From Scalesia atractyloides (Eukaryota > Streptophyta > Magnoliopsida > Asterales > Asteraceae): a stretch of 64,000 bases of DNA. Both the position numbers and the translations under genes were made by a program. The DNA lies in assembly GCA_947069175.1 (NCBI GenBank), contig CAMTDV010000018.1, positions 45,086,869-45,150,868 of the forward strand. Reading direction: 5' to 3'. Shown one piece after another: positions 1-10,741 of the stretch (position 1 is its first letter; every line of letters begins with the position of its first letter). The notes beneath the pieces are model-generated. The model worked only from the letters and a program-made list of their open reading frames with translations. It was not told the DNA's origin and ran no database searches.

Positions 1-171
1 GTCTCCAATCTTTCAAGGGTTTATCTTTGTTGTATTTTACATGATATATTCAAAATTCAAAAGATTTTGACCATGAATTCTTCAGTTTGTGATCAAAAGT
101 TCAAAGAAAAACAAGAATGGAGTAGAAATAGAAGTGTTCTTGTCTTGATACTATCAAATCAGGCTGTTCTA
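1..171 (-). mobile_element. Internal 5' leader of a short-LTR retrotransposon
   Basis: On the minus strand this follows a primer-binding site and LTR at 172-584, so it is the start of the internal region of an element that continues past the left edge. No coding sequence is recognisable in these bases. A LTR of only about 400 bp with an iMet primer site is typical of Ty1/copia elements, but a small Ty3/gypsy element cannot be excluded. Confidence 0.6.
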
Positions 172-183
172 GCTCTGATACCA
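172..183 (-). other. Primer-binding site (tRNA-iMet type)
   Basis: The minus strand reads TGGTATCAGAGC, the standard complement of the 3' end of plant initiator tRNA-Met. It is separated from the LTR end at 186 by two bases. It fixes the element's orientation (minus) and identifies 186-584 as its 5' LTR. Confidence 0.85.
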
Positions 184-185
184 CT

Positions 186-584
186 TGTAGGACCGATCCT
201 CGATGCTTAGGAACCTACATTTGATATCTAACGTCCATAATAGCGGAAATATTACGTCGTGTTACCAATAGACAAGAACTAATCAGTTAATCGTCAGTTT
301 CATTGATTAAACATTCAGATTATAGACTGACAGAGCTCGCCTCTACAATGCCAAAGTTACAAATGAGACACACAAGCTAGGTATTTATAGCACAATAAGT
401 TCGGCCCAATATGTGTAAGTTCGCCCAAATTTGCCTATGCATGTTCGGCCGAACATGCTTACACATGTTATCACATGGGCGAACTTAGCTAAGACTCTTC
501 ATAAATACTTCTTAACCTAGCCTATCCAGCTCTATACAATACAGACTCGATATAAGACTAAGACATAGACATTCTGCACCAACA
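186..584 (-). repeat. 5' LTR (399 bp) of short-LTR element
   Basis: The minus strand starts TGTTGGTGCAG at 584 and ends CCTACA at 186, giving the TG...CA ends of an LTR, followed directly by the primer site. A TATA box (minus CTATAAATA) lies at 380-391. A perfect 20-bp palindrome sits at 439-458, surrounded by further half-sites GTTCGGCC/GTTCGCCC. Sequence from 585 on is an unrelated integrase, so the element inserted there. The expected 5-bp target duplication would be CGATC (585-589), whose partner lies outside the window. Confidence 0.85.
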
Positions 585-1358
585 CGATCCCTTTAGGAGT
601 CGTTGGGTTCTCGTTTAGACATGAGTACTGTGTATCATCCTCAAACAGATGGTTAGAGTGAAAGAACCATTTAGACGTTAGAGGATATGACGATGGCGTG
701 TGGTATATTTCGGTGGAAGTTGGGATACTCATTTGTCGTTGGCAGAGTTTTCCTACAACAATAGTTACCATGCGAGTATTGAAGCCGCCACGTTTGAAGC
801 TTTGTACGGAAGGAAGTGTCGATCACCCCTTTACTGGGCTGAAGTTGGCGAAAGGCAATTAAGCGGACCTGAGCTTATCCAGGAAACCACCAACAAGGTT
901 GTCCAGATCAAGGAAAGGTTGAAAGCTACCGCTGATCGACATAAGAGTTATGCAGACAACCGAAGGAAACCGTTGCAATTTCAAGTCGGAGATCGTGTTC
1001 TGTGGAAGGTGTCACCTTGGAAAGGTGTTGTTAGATTTGGGAAAGAGGGAAAGCTTAGCCCGCATTATATAGATCCTTTCGAAGTCTTCTCTCGAGTTGG
1101 ATCAGTCGTGTATCTGCTTAAGCTACCACAGGATTTGAGTGGAGTTCATGACGTGTTTCATGTTTCCAACCTGAGAAAGTGTCTGTCGGATGAGAAACTA
1201 ATCATACCCCCTGATGAGGTTCTAGTAGACGATAAACTAAGATTTATCAAGGAACCGGTTAAAGTTCTGGATGAGAAGATTCAGAAGCTTATGAGGAGTC
1301 GGATTAAGTTGGTCAAAGTTCGCTGGAATTCCAAGCTTGGACCTGATTTCACATGATA
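585..1358 (+). pseudogene. pol: Ty3/gypsy integrase C-terminal half and chromodomain (family C)
   Basis: This is the 3' end of a chromovirus pol gene. It starts in the middle of the integrase core (STVYHPQTDG followed by SERTI, the segment with the catalytic Glu) with in-frame stops replacing Gln codons at about 651 and 669. A frameshift follows near 690, then an open stretch from 700 to a stop at 1354-1356. The latter covers FSYNNSYH, the GRKCRSPLYW motif, the KVSPWKGVVRFG/KLSPHYIDPFEV linker (GPY/F-like, here DPF) and a chromodomain-like tail ending SRIKLVKVRWNSKLGPDF. The usual TWE after it is lost to a stop. The N-terminal zinc finger and first two catalytic Asp are missing because the short-LTR element at 1-584 interrupts the gene. 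It is inactive. Confidence 0.9.
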
Positions 1359-1432
1359 ATGACAGGACCAGATGCAACAAAAATATCCTCATCTCTTTAA
1401 GTCTAGTGTGAAAACAAAACTTGTAGTGTAAG

Positions 1433-1468
1433 AATTTCGGGGACGAAATTCCTTAAACAAGGGGAGAC
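1433..1468 (+). other. PPT-proximal hairpin and polypurine tract (family C)
   Basis: AATTTCG-GGGA-CGAAATT (1433-1450) is a perfect 7-bp inverted repeat. The purine-rich AACAAGGGGAGAC at 1456-1468 is the plus-strand primer (polypurine tract) abutting the LTR that starts at 1469. The same hairpin-plus-PPT arrangement recurs in families A and B in this window. Confidence 0.75.
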
Positions 1469-2337
1469 TGTGACACCCGGCTATTTAGGTTGTACCATAC
1501 AAATGTAACACGTCTCATGAATGAATAAAAGGTCGTATTTGATTATTTATGATGTTTATATATGGTATTTGATGTGTTGGTAAATCCAAAGTTTGATAAA
1601 AATTATGTTAATATTAAGATAAACGCTTATCGTGTAATGGTTAAAATGTGAAACGAACGTCGGTGACCACCGAATAATGTTCAAATCCTAAAGATAGTCT
1701 GTTATGATTGAAATAATATATTTAATCATAATCGTGAGGAAAAATAATTTAAAACGCTAAGAAACTCTATTTTTCGAGTTTAAGCGCGTACTACGCGATA
1801 CTGCGCGTATCTGACAAAATAGTGTCAACATAGCCAATTCAGGGCAACTAATAATTATTATGGTAATAATTTAACAAGTTTAGTTTTATAGAATGATGAA
1901 AATAAAGTAAAACGCTTAAAATCCCTATTTTGCGAATTTTAAGCGCGTACTACGCAACACAGCGCATACTGCCAAATACTGACAACGTAGCCGGTCCAGG
2001 CAAATAAAATATTGATGAGTAATATTTTATTGAGTTTATTTTTATAGATCATTGAAAATAATTTAAAACGCGTTAAAACATAATTAAAACGTTAGATAAA
2101 ATATCCGGTATCCAGTGAAATACCTGTGTCAGCAATATATATGTGTATGTACATGGAAATTATGAAAGAGAGGGGACTAGGTGGCGGCCTAATGGCTGCC
2201 CACCTTTTGCAAAGTCCTTCCATTATGACAAGTGTTGATCTTGGGAAGACAATACAATCATTTTTACCAACAACACACTCCATTTAAACATTTTCAAGAT
2301 TAAACCAACAACATATCATCTCTCCTCTCTCACTGAA
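1469..2337 (+). repeat. 3' LTR of family C, truncated
   Basis: It starts TGTGACACCCGG immediately after the polypurine tract, as Tekay-type LTRs do. It carries a 157-bp internal tandem duplication (1741-2090) and a TATA-like run near 2130 (AATATATATGTG). At about 2338 it stops abruptly and family-A RNase H coding sequence begins, so the 3' part of the LTR has been lost to an illegitimate junction. No ORF here looks real. Confidence 0.8.
1741..2090 (+). repeat. 157-bp tandem duplication inside LTR C
   Basis: Units start AAAATAA at 1741, 1899 and 2055 (the third is cut short). Each contains a TTTAAGCGCGTACTACGC core and a GTAGCC...CAG segment. The two full units are diverged but clearly alignable. 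Confidence 0.8.
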
Positions 2338-4214
2338 TGCTTTGACACAGAAGAATAAGCCTTTTGAGTGGGAACTTGAATAAGAAGAAACCTTTCGAAT
2401 GTTGAAACAAAAACTCTGTGATGCATCAAACTTAGGCCTTGGTTGCATTCTCATGCAATGAGATAAAGTCATAGCATATGTGTCAAGACAATTGAAAGTC
2501 CAAAGAAGAACTACACAACTCATGATATTGAGTTAGGTGTTGTTGTCTTTGCTCTCAAAATATGGAGACACCATCTTTATGGCATAAAATGTGTGGTTTT
2601 CACGGACCACAAAAGTCTTCAACACATTTTCAATCAGAAAGAACTGAACATGAGACAACGACGTTAGGTCGAACTTCTGAACGACTACGACTGTGAAATT
2701 CACTACCATCCTGGTAAGGTGAATGTCGTAGCCGATGCATTAAGTCGTAAGGAACGTGTCAAGTTGCATTGTGTTCAAGTTCGATCTTATATCCAGACAC
2801 GTATTCTTGAAGCTCAATGTACTTGTGTTACACAAGACAAAATGCGCATTGAATTACCACAGCATCTCGAGCTTCATCTGGAAACAAAAGACAATGGGTC
2901 ATCTTATTATTTGAACCGTTTATGGGTTCCAAGTCTAGACAATCTCCATACTTTGATAATGGACAAAGCTCATAAGTCTGGTTATTCAATTCATCCAGGT
3001 GTAGAAAAATGTACAAGGATCTTCGTACCCAGTATTGGTGGCCGGGTATGAAGAAAGACATAGCTTTGTACGTCTCCAAATGCCTTACTTGTCTCAAAGT
3101 TAAGGCGGAACATCAACGGCCTTCTGGTTTGCATGAACAGCAAGAGATTCCGGTTTGGAAATGGGAAAATATTGGTATGGATCTCATTACCAAATTACCG
3201 TGCACTTCTAGAGGTCACGATGCCATTTGGGTAGTCGTTGATTGTCTAACAAAGTCAGCACATTTTATAGCTATTCATGAAGATTTCTCTGCTGACAAAC
3301 TTGCTAACATCTATGGATGAAATAGTATCTCGTCATGGTGTTCCTTTGGATATCATATCTGATCGTGATGCTCGATTCTCATCTCATTTTTGGAGAACCA
3401 TGCAATCTGCCATGGGAACCAACCTTAACTTAAGCACTGCTTATCATCCTCAAACGGATGGACAATCTGAAAGGAGAATCCAAACATTGGAGGATATTCT
3501 TAGAGCCTGTGTGATTGATTTTGGTGGTAGTTAGGATTCGTATCTACCTTTGATTGAATTCTCCTACAACAACAGTTATCACTCCAGCATTGACATGGCA
3601 CCTTTTGAAGCTTTTTATGGTCGAAAATGTCGTTCACCTGTCTGTTAGAATGAGATTGGTGAATCTCAATTCACTGGACCTGAACTCATTCATGATACAA
3701 TGGACAAAGTCAAGAAAATTCGTGAAAACCTTTTGACAGCTAGAAGCCATCAAAAGAGTTACGCAGACAAACGACGCAAGCCCTTGGTATTCCAAGTCAG
3801 TGATCTTGTACTCCTTAAGGTATCCCCTTGGAAAGGTGTGATTAGATTTTGGAAGAAAGGAAAACTTGCGCCATGATACGTTGGACCATTTAAGATCGTC
3901 GAGAGAACCGGAAAAGTTGCCTACAAACTTGAGCTACCTCCTGAACTTGGTAATGTTCATCCAACTTTCCACGTGTCCAATCTTAAAAAGTGTCTTGCTG
4001 ATGAAAACCTCCACATCCTTCTTGATGAAATTCGTGTTTATAACAAGATGCATTTTATTGAAAACCGGTGGAAATATTGGACCATGATGTCAAAAAGCTC
4101 AAACGCAGACGGATACCGATTGTTAAGGTTCGCTGGGAGTCCAAACGTGGCCCAGAATTTACTTGGGAACGAGAGGATCAAATGAAGGCGAAGTATCCAC
4201 ATCTATTCTCATAA
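2338..4214 (+). pseudogene. pol: Family-A pol fragment: RNase H, integrase, chromodomain
   Basis: A 5'-truncated chromovirus pol. It begins at the RT/RNase H connection (LTQKNKPFEWE) and has a deletion of about 60 bp near 2420 that removes the first RNase H strand. The VVFTDHKSLQHIF and MRQRR...LLNDYDCEI motifs follow (2590-2700). The integrase zinc region is at about 2960-3110 (HPG...CLTCLKVK), first catalytic Asp in GMDLITKL (about 3177), second in ISDRDARF (about 3360) and the Glu in GQSERR (about 3470). The chromodomain-like tail ends KAKYPHLFS at 4214. Defects include a frameshift near 3310 and Trp or Arg codons turned to stops near 3532, 3646 and 3876. It lies directly upstream of its own PPT and LTR (4264). 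Confidence 0.92.
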
Positions 4215-4227
4215 GTTTCCTCTAATT

Positions 4228-4263
4228 AAATTTCGGGATGAAATTTCCTAAAGTAGGGGAGAT
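4228..4263 (+). other. PPT-proximal hairpin and polypurine tract (family A)
   Basis: AAATTTCG-GGA-TGAAATTT at 4228-4246 forms an 8-bp stem with one mismatch. AAAGTAGGGGAGAT (4250-4263) is the polypurine tract touching the LTR start TGTGACATC at 4264. Confidence 0.75.
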
Positions 4264-7200
4264 TGTGACATCTATGTAATTCAATCTTGTAATGATTTCA
4301 AAACAATTTGATGATCAATGAAACTTTGTGTTGTTTACAAATTTGTATATTTATTTATGACATTTGTGTATTTTCAATATTAATTCGATTTTCACTTTTC
4401 GAACGTTTTGTTGAAATGAGGTCGCAAAACGTAATCAATTTAATGCAACGTATATTCCGAAATAGGGAAATAAGCTAAATATGCCCTAAATATCCTTTAC
4501 ATAACTTAGAAATAAGTTTTGAAGGTTTGGTATGTCAAAAACAAGCTTAATCGATCACATGGACTATTTACGACAAACTACGAAAGTCTGCTGATTCCCA
4601 TAGCGACGCACACTCTGGAACAAGGTCACAAGCTTAACCTACCTTAAATAACCTCTACATAACTTAGAAATAAGTTTTGAAGGCTTCGGTATGGAAAAAC
4701 ATGCTTTTGCAACTTTAGGGCTATTTTGCAAATTCTGCGAAACTTTGTCGTTACGCGTATTTCTTAATCCGGAACATATACCAAAATCCAAAAATTCTTG
4801 TGATCATTAAAATCTTTTATTTTAATGGTTGGAATGCAAAAATATCATTCGTTACGCATTTACGGTCATGCACGCGTTCGTTATCATTTTCGTCGTAATT
4901 AACCGGAAACCGCAACCGTACGAACAAACAAACCGATACTCGGAACATTTTTTGACACATTTGAAGTTCCATATGCTCTATCATCCTTATGGAGCTTAAA
5001 AATCAGGTTAACGGGTGTTAGAAGTGCCAAAACACGACGAAACATGCACAGGGGCCTGTTGTTGCCAGCTAAGGGCCATGCGGACCGCATCCAGGACCCC
5101 ATATGGTCCGCATGGGGTGCCCAGCACAGCAATTTGTTAGCAGCAGCTGGTTAACTCTCTTGATGATTAAGCATTCGAATTTGCTACCCTTTCTTCTACA
5201 TTTTACAAGTGTTATGACACTAATCAAACCCCTTGATGACTCACGCACACTTGTAATCTCAAACACTCTAAGTGGAGGCTACCACATTATTGGATGCGTC
5301 CTACCTGAGTTTTCTGGTCTTCTTGGAGCTCTTGGGTATTTTTCCACACAGGTAGGTGCTCTATCCTAGTCTTGTTATTTATTTTAGCTATTCCAAGCTA
5401 AAAGTCAAACCGTGTTTGACTTTCGGCTTTGACCATTAATTGGTCAAGAAAAAGTTCAATTGAACTATTTTCGGGTATCAAAACACTTTGTTTGACTTTC
5501 GGCTTATGATCCATAGCAATCATGCCTACTGATTACCATGTTTACTAGTTGTAGAGACGAGTCAAAGTTTCGGTCAATAATGCGCAAAGTGGGCATTATA
5601 CGACAGAACTATTTTCGGGTATCAAAACACTTTGTTTTGATACCAAATCAATTTGATAAACTTAGTTAGACATGCTTCACATGTCTAACTCATCACTTTT
5701 AGTTTAGTGCTTGTTTAGGGTCGTAAGTCGAGTGGTCTTCACCACCGCTTTGACTTTCGAGTCCGACCCGTTTGGTCGATCTTAGGATCCGACCAAACAC
5801 ATATTTGTAACCACAGTTGTATACGGAATAACCCTCTGAGGTTAAACCTTATGGTCACGTCGTTTGGTTAGCATTATGTTAAGTCGTCTATTATGCCTTT
5901 ATAAATGACCAAAATGCCCTTTTTGCGCATAAATCGATTTTAAGCTTATGTAACCAATGTTTTGCTACATAGACTGATGTCGCAACTATATTAAACTTGT
6001 TTTGGCATATAATACTTGTCCTAGGATATATCTAACCATCCAATCACGCGTTTACGCAAATGACCCGTTAAAGTAGCATAAACTACCTTAACGAGCCATT
6101 ATGGGTCAAAAGCACTTTGGAATAGTTTCAAATCAGAATGTTAACTTTGTTAAACCATTTCATTTGAGTTCCAACACTCATTTTGTTTAAAAGACCTCAT
6201 TCTATCTGATCCTCCGATTAATGTCCCAAATATTAACATAGTTATCCGATATTAGGACATACGTGAATTTTCGAACTCTTGAGCTTTGGTTTATCTTCTT
6301 GAACGAGGACTTTCTTGCAATCCCAAGTGAGTACATAGTCCCCTCTTTTATGTTTTCAAATGTTTTGGGGTGAAACACATGTGCCTACTTGTTACTTTCA
6401 TGTTTCTCACGCTTTCATGACATATATTTGCTATGTTCATCTAGTACACATATTATACATGATTTCAATTATGTTTTGCTATGTATGTTGACTGAGCATG
6501 CTAGCACATTGATTTCAAAGATACTTTTGCGGCATATGTTAACTTAGCATATGAGCACATTGATTTACGTTACATTTTGCTATGTATGTTGACAGAGCAT
6601 GCTAGCACATTGATTTCACGGACATTTCTACTTTGTATGTTGACTTAGAATACTTAGTACATGGTTTTCAAAGACATTTTCATGACATGCTTACATTGTT
6701 TAATACATATTGGTACGTTGAACTCGACAATGATACATTCATTAACATTGATCACGCCGGCCGGTAGTATGTAATGGTACCATAGGATCGACAATCCCGT
6801 TCCCACTTCCTAGGTATGTTTGGAAGCAACCTTAGGGAATGACAGAATCCGATGAACATTGATAGACTTTTATTTTTATAAGGGTCTATCTGACAGTCAA
6901 CAAGGCTTGAATGTATTCGCCAACAATCCTAATATATGTTTTTACAATAAAAGCAATAATTTTTAAGACACAACTTTTGATTTAAACAAAACCTTTGTTA
7001 AAACATTGTTTTAAACACGACATTTTTTTATACAAGACATTCTTTATACAAGACATTTGTTTACACATGACATTTGGACATTTGGGTGATACATGTCATT
7101 TGGACATTTGATTACACCTGACAATTGGACATTTGTTTATACATGACAACAAGACATTTTCGTTGGTTGGTTTATGGTGGGTTATTTGAATAATGAAACA

Positions 7201-7849
7201 TGTGTAATGTGATAAAAGCATGGTGGATACGCTGCTGGTACTTCCTAGATATAAGTGCTTTTATCATATTACATATCGTGGCATTATCTAAACCACTTCA
7301 GACAAGATACAAGACATGACATTTATACAAGATATAACATTTTATACAAGACATGACATTTTATCAAGACATGAGATTTTCACATAAGACTCGACATATT
7401 TTTGGTTATTAAGTTAACCTTAAATTATTCCTATTAATCATCTGATTTTTCATATGATTTTTATAAAAGAAATATTGACAATGGTTCATGGCTATTTTTG
7501 TACTAGTTAAACTTTTATTTTAACTTTCAAAGCCATGAAAAATCAACACAAAACTATGTTACTCACATGCATTTTTATGCTGACGTGTTTATTTTCACAA
7601 GTGTTTCAGGAGCTAATGCTTAAGGTTGATCAAGCGACACTTAGGATGGACTTTGGGCCTTAGTGACTATAAAACCAAGAAGAATAGTTTAAATTTTGTT
7701 GTATTTCCGTTTTAATTCCATACAATGTAAACGATTCTATTAAATTAAACTTAACTTATTATGCCATGGTTGTTGAAACAATACTTCTGTTACGACACTC
7801 CCCGACGTTTCCATCGCGGTTTGTTGTTTTACGCGGTCAGGGTGTGACA
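4264..7849 (+). repeat. 3' LTR of family A, full length (3586 bp)
   Basis: It starts TGTGACATC after the PPT and ends GGTCAGGGTGTGACA at 7849. Landmarks shared with other A LTRs are: a splice-donor-like ACAG/GTAGGTGCTC at 5351, a second donor-like CCCAA/GTGAGTACATAG at 6327, tandem ~50-60 bp units at 6481-6680, a large imperfect hairpin holding a TATA-like run at 7180-7296, and an acceptor-like GTGTTTCAG/GA ending at 7609. No ORF in it has protein character. On the right it abuts the leader of a minus-strand A element at 7850, suggesting it inserted there. Confidence 0.88.
6481..6680 (+). repeat. Tandem ~50-60 bp units in LTR A
   Basis: Four diverged units each contain a TATGTTGACT...GAGCATGCTAGCACATTGATTT core, starting near 6481, 6534, 6582 and 6643. 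The same array occurs in other A LTRs (51230-51420 on the plus strand; about 33960-34090, 54400-54490 and 57740-57970 on the minus strand), so it predates the spread of the family. Confidence 0.75.
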
Positions 7850-8307
7850 CACACGATGACTAATCAAAGCAAATGGGTCTTTATAATGTATCGCGAAGAC
7901 ATGCTTTAGCCAATAAGTGGACACTCACCCCAAGAGTTCCCAGGTAAGAGTGACTGGTCCGATTAAGTGGATTTGTACAAACACTCTAGCCTTAGACAGA
8001 AAACTCAGGGTACTGGCACCCACCCTTCCAGATTGCACGTGTTAACATTAATAAAACCCAAACTTTGACGAGATGTGAAAACTTTGAATACTTAGAGTCG
8101 AAAATGATTCATTTGAGAATGGATGTTTTCTTGTAAAAAGTTTTCGAAAACGATTTTTGTGACGTTTGTATTGTTTTTGGTAATCACCCAAAGATAGGTG
8201 ACAGTATTGTATTTTAAAGCTAAACGCAAGTAAACTTGCGTTAGGGTGCTAGGAAGGTTATAGTCTAGGTCAAAGCGTTACTAATAACCTAATTCCCTAT
8301 AACATGA
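7850..8307 (-). mobile_element. 5' leader remnant of a minus-strand family-A element
   Basis: This matches the leader at 52840-53282 (for example the segments ACTAATCAAAGYAAATGGGTC and GGTTATAGTCTAGGTCAAAGC) and ends at a primer site and LTR on its right. The gag start is missing: the plus-strand A LTR (ending 7849) interrupts the leader. It is untranslated, with no coding sequence recognised. Confidence 0.8.
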
Positions 8308-8319
8308 GCTCTGATCCCA
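8308..8319 (-). other. Primer-binding site, family A, one mismatch
   Basis: The plus strand reads GCTCTGATCCCA, so the minus strand is TGGGATCAGAGC, one base off the iMet primer site. A three-base spacer separates it from the LTR end at 8323. Confidence 0.75.
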
Positions 8320-9028
8320 ATCTTTAACACCCCGACCGCGTAAAAACAACAAACCGCGACGGAACCCCGGGGTGTCACGTTACCAGATTGTTTCAACAAC
8401 ACGTGGTAATTAAAGTTATGTTTTACTGAATATTAACATGATTACATTGTCTTTGGAATTTAAAACAAACTAAACAAACATATTAATTGTCTTTCTTGTT
8501 TTAAGGAACTAAACTCCGCGTCCGATCCTACGTGAGCATGCATCAACATCAAACTTGGTTTCCTGAAACATATGTGAAAACGAGTCAGTAAAAATATGCC
8601 AACGAGTACATAGGTTTTGTGAGTGTGTCAAATTCATGGCCTTGAATAGGCATTGCAATACCTCGTCAGACTACTAGAGTCGTCAATTGAAAAGCTTGTT
8701 ATCAAAAAGTATTTGGTATTGCAATGATAACTAACCAACTAAAACAAGTTAGTTATAGTTTATAAAAGAATTGTAGCCACGAATCTTGACCTAAACGTTT
8801 ATCTCGTAAATCCAAGTAGCAATTCGTCTTGAAAGAAACCTTGTATGGTTTATATCTTTAATTGAAAATCGTTACGTGTCATTGTTTGAAAACCTTTGTT
8901 CCAAGTGATTTGAATAACGCCACGTATGTAACATGATAAAAACACTTATATATAGGAAGTACCAGCGATGTCTTCACCATGCTTTTATCACATTACACAC
9001 GTCCCGTTATCTAAATCACTTACCAAAA

Positions 9029-9160
9029 ACCAATCGTTCATTGTTCGTGTCATAAACCAATCATCCATTGTTCGTGTCATAAACCAATTGTCCATTGTTC
9101 GTGTCATAAACCAATCGTCCATTGTTCGTGTCATAAACCAATTGTTCATCGTCCTTGTTT
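9029..9160 (-). repeat. 27-bp minisatellite in LTR A
   Basis: Four full units and one partial unit of exactly 27 bp, each starting ACCAAT and ending GTGTCATAA, differing at one or two bases (TCGTCC, TCATCC, TTGTCC, TCGTTC). As 27 is nine codons it stays open in one frame and gives a repeating peptide, but this is a repeat artefact. The array recurs in three other A LTRs: on the minus strand at 24110-24240, and in plus orientation at 15150-15275 and 22670-22810. Confidence 0.85.
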
Positions 9161-10658
9161 AAATTTGTGAAAAACTTTTGGTCATTTCGGTGAATACATT
9201 CAAACCTGTGTTGACTCATCTATACCACCGAAGGGTATTAAATTGTAATAACAAACCACCAAAGGGTTTATTAAAGTAAACTGTTTCTGTCGTTCCCCAA
9301 ACTATCCATCAATTCCAATGAATAGCCTAGTAATGGGATTGTCAGTCCTATGGTACCATAACTTACTACTGTTCGGCTTGGAGAAAGCTAATGAATGTCA
9401 TTCGTGTCATGAACACAACGCACCAACAAGTTCGTTCACATTATTGAAACCGTCGTGTTAATATAAACCATAGCATTTGTAACTTGAAAACTTGAAAAGA
9501 ATTTACCACATATGAATCACCCCGAAATATTTGCAAAACTTAAAAAGAGGGGAGCTATGTACTCACTTGGGATTGCAAAAGTGTCCTTGTATCAAAGAAG
9601 CTCAAGACTTCGAGAATTCAAGTGTGTCCTAAATTTGGATAATTGGGTAAATATTGGGACTTAATCAGAAGATCGGTTAGAATAAGATCTTGTAAACCAA
9701 ATGAGTGATGGAACTCATATGAAATGGTTTAAAAAAGTCAACTTTCTGATTTGAAACGATTCCTAAGTGCTTTTGACCCGTAATGGCTCGTTAAGGTAGT
9801 TTACGCTACTTTAACGATTCACTTGCGTAAACATTTGATCAGATGGTTAGATATGTGTTATGATAAGTCCATATGCCAAAACATGTTTGATTATGTTCTA
9901 ACAGCAGTTCATATGCCAAAACATTGGTTTACATATGTTTAAAATTGATTTATGCGCAAAAAGGGCATTTCGGTCATTTACAAAGGCATAACTAGCAACA
10001 TAACAAAACACTAACCAAACAACGTAACCATAAGGTATAACTTCAGAGGGTTATTCCCTATACAACTATGGTCACAGTTATGTGTTTGGTCGGATCCTAA
10101 GATCGACCAAACGGGTCGGATTCGAAAGTCAAAGTGGTGGTCAAGACCGCTCGACTTACGACCCTAAACAAGCACTAAACTAAAAGTGACGAGTTAGACA
10201 TGTTTTGACATGTCTAACTAAGTTATAAAAGTGTTTTGGTATCAAAACAATGTGTTTTGATACCCGAAAATAGTTTCGTCGTATAATGCACACTTTGCGC
10301 ATTATTGACCAAAACTTTAACTCGTCACTACAACTAGTAAACGTGGTAATCAGTAGGTATGATCGCTATGGATCATAACCATCGTGATTAAGATCACATT
10401 ACGAAGTTCAGTTGAACTTTTTCTTGACCAATTAATGGTCAGAACCAAAAGTCAAACAGAAAGTCAACTGTTTGACTTTTAGCTCATAACAAGCTAAAAT
10501 AATAAACACGACTAAGGAATGAGCACTTACTTGTGTTGAAGAACACTCAAGAGCCCAAGAAAACTCAGTAGGAGGTCTCCAAAATGTTGGAAACAAGCTC
10601 CAAGAGTGTAGGAGAAAGAAAAAAGAAAGGTGCAAGTTGAAATGGTGATTATCTTGGC

Positions 10659-10666
10659 TATTTATA
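10659..10666 (-). promoter_or_regulatory. TATA box of LTR A
   Basis: The minus strand reads TATAAATA in CGCTATAAATAGCC. The same box occurs at the equivalent place in other A LTRs. About 130 bases downstream on the minus strand lies the donor-like GTAAGTGCTC. It is the best candidate core promoter of the family. Confidence 0.55.
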
Positions 10667-10741
10667 GCGAATTTAGACTCACCAAAATCAACAAGTGTTC
10701 ATGAGTCATCAAGGAACTGATTAGTGTCCCCTTAGGCTATA

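Larger units (their letters stand above)
8323..10741 (-). repeat. 5' LTR of family A, minus strand, truncated
   Basis: Its end, next to the primer site, reads (plus strand) TTTAACACCCCGACCGCG, with the terminal CA mutated. Going rightwards it shows the acceptor-like motif (about 8562-8578), the TATA-containing hairpin (8905-9019), a 27-bp minisatellite (9029-9160), the donor-like CCAAGTGAGT (9561-9570), a donor-like GTAAGTGCTC (10521-10530) and a TATAAATA box (10659-10666). At about 10741 it is cut off and plus-strand RT sequence begins, so the first ~1 kb of the LTR is missing. Confidence 0.85.

Noticed and set aside
4899..5369. Several 65-88 codon frames in LTR A on both strands
   Set aside because: They lie within a non-coding LTR, are not conserved between LTR copies and contain no recognisable domain.
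9029..9160. CRISPR-like array of ~27-bp repeats
   Set aside because: The units are directly contiguous with no spacers, lie in a plant LTR and recur in other LTR copies. It is a minisatellite.
8968..9162. Open frame encoding repeated IVRVINQ units
   Set aside because: It is the translation of a 27-bp minisatellite in an LTR. The period is a multiple of three, so the frame stays open by chance, and other copies break it.
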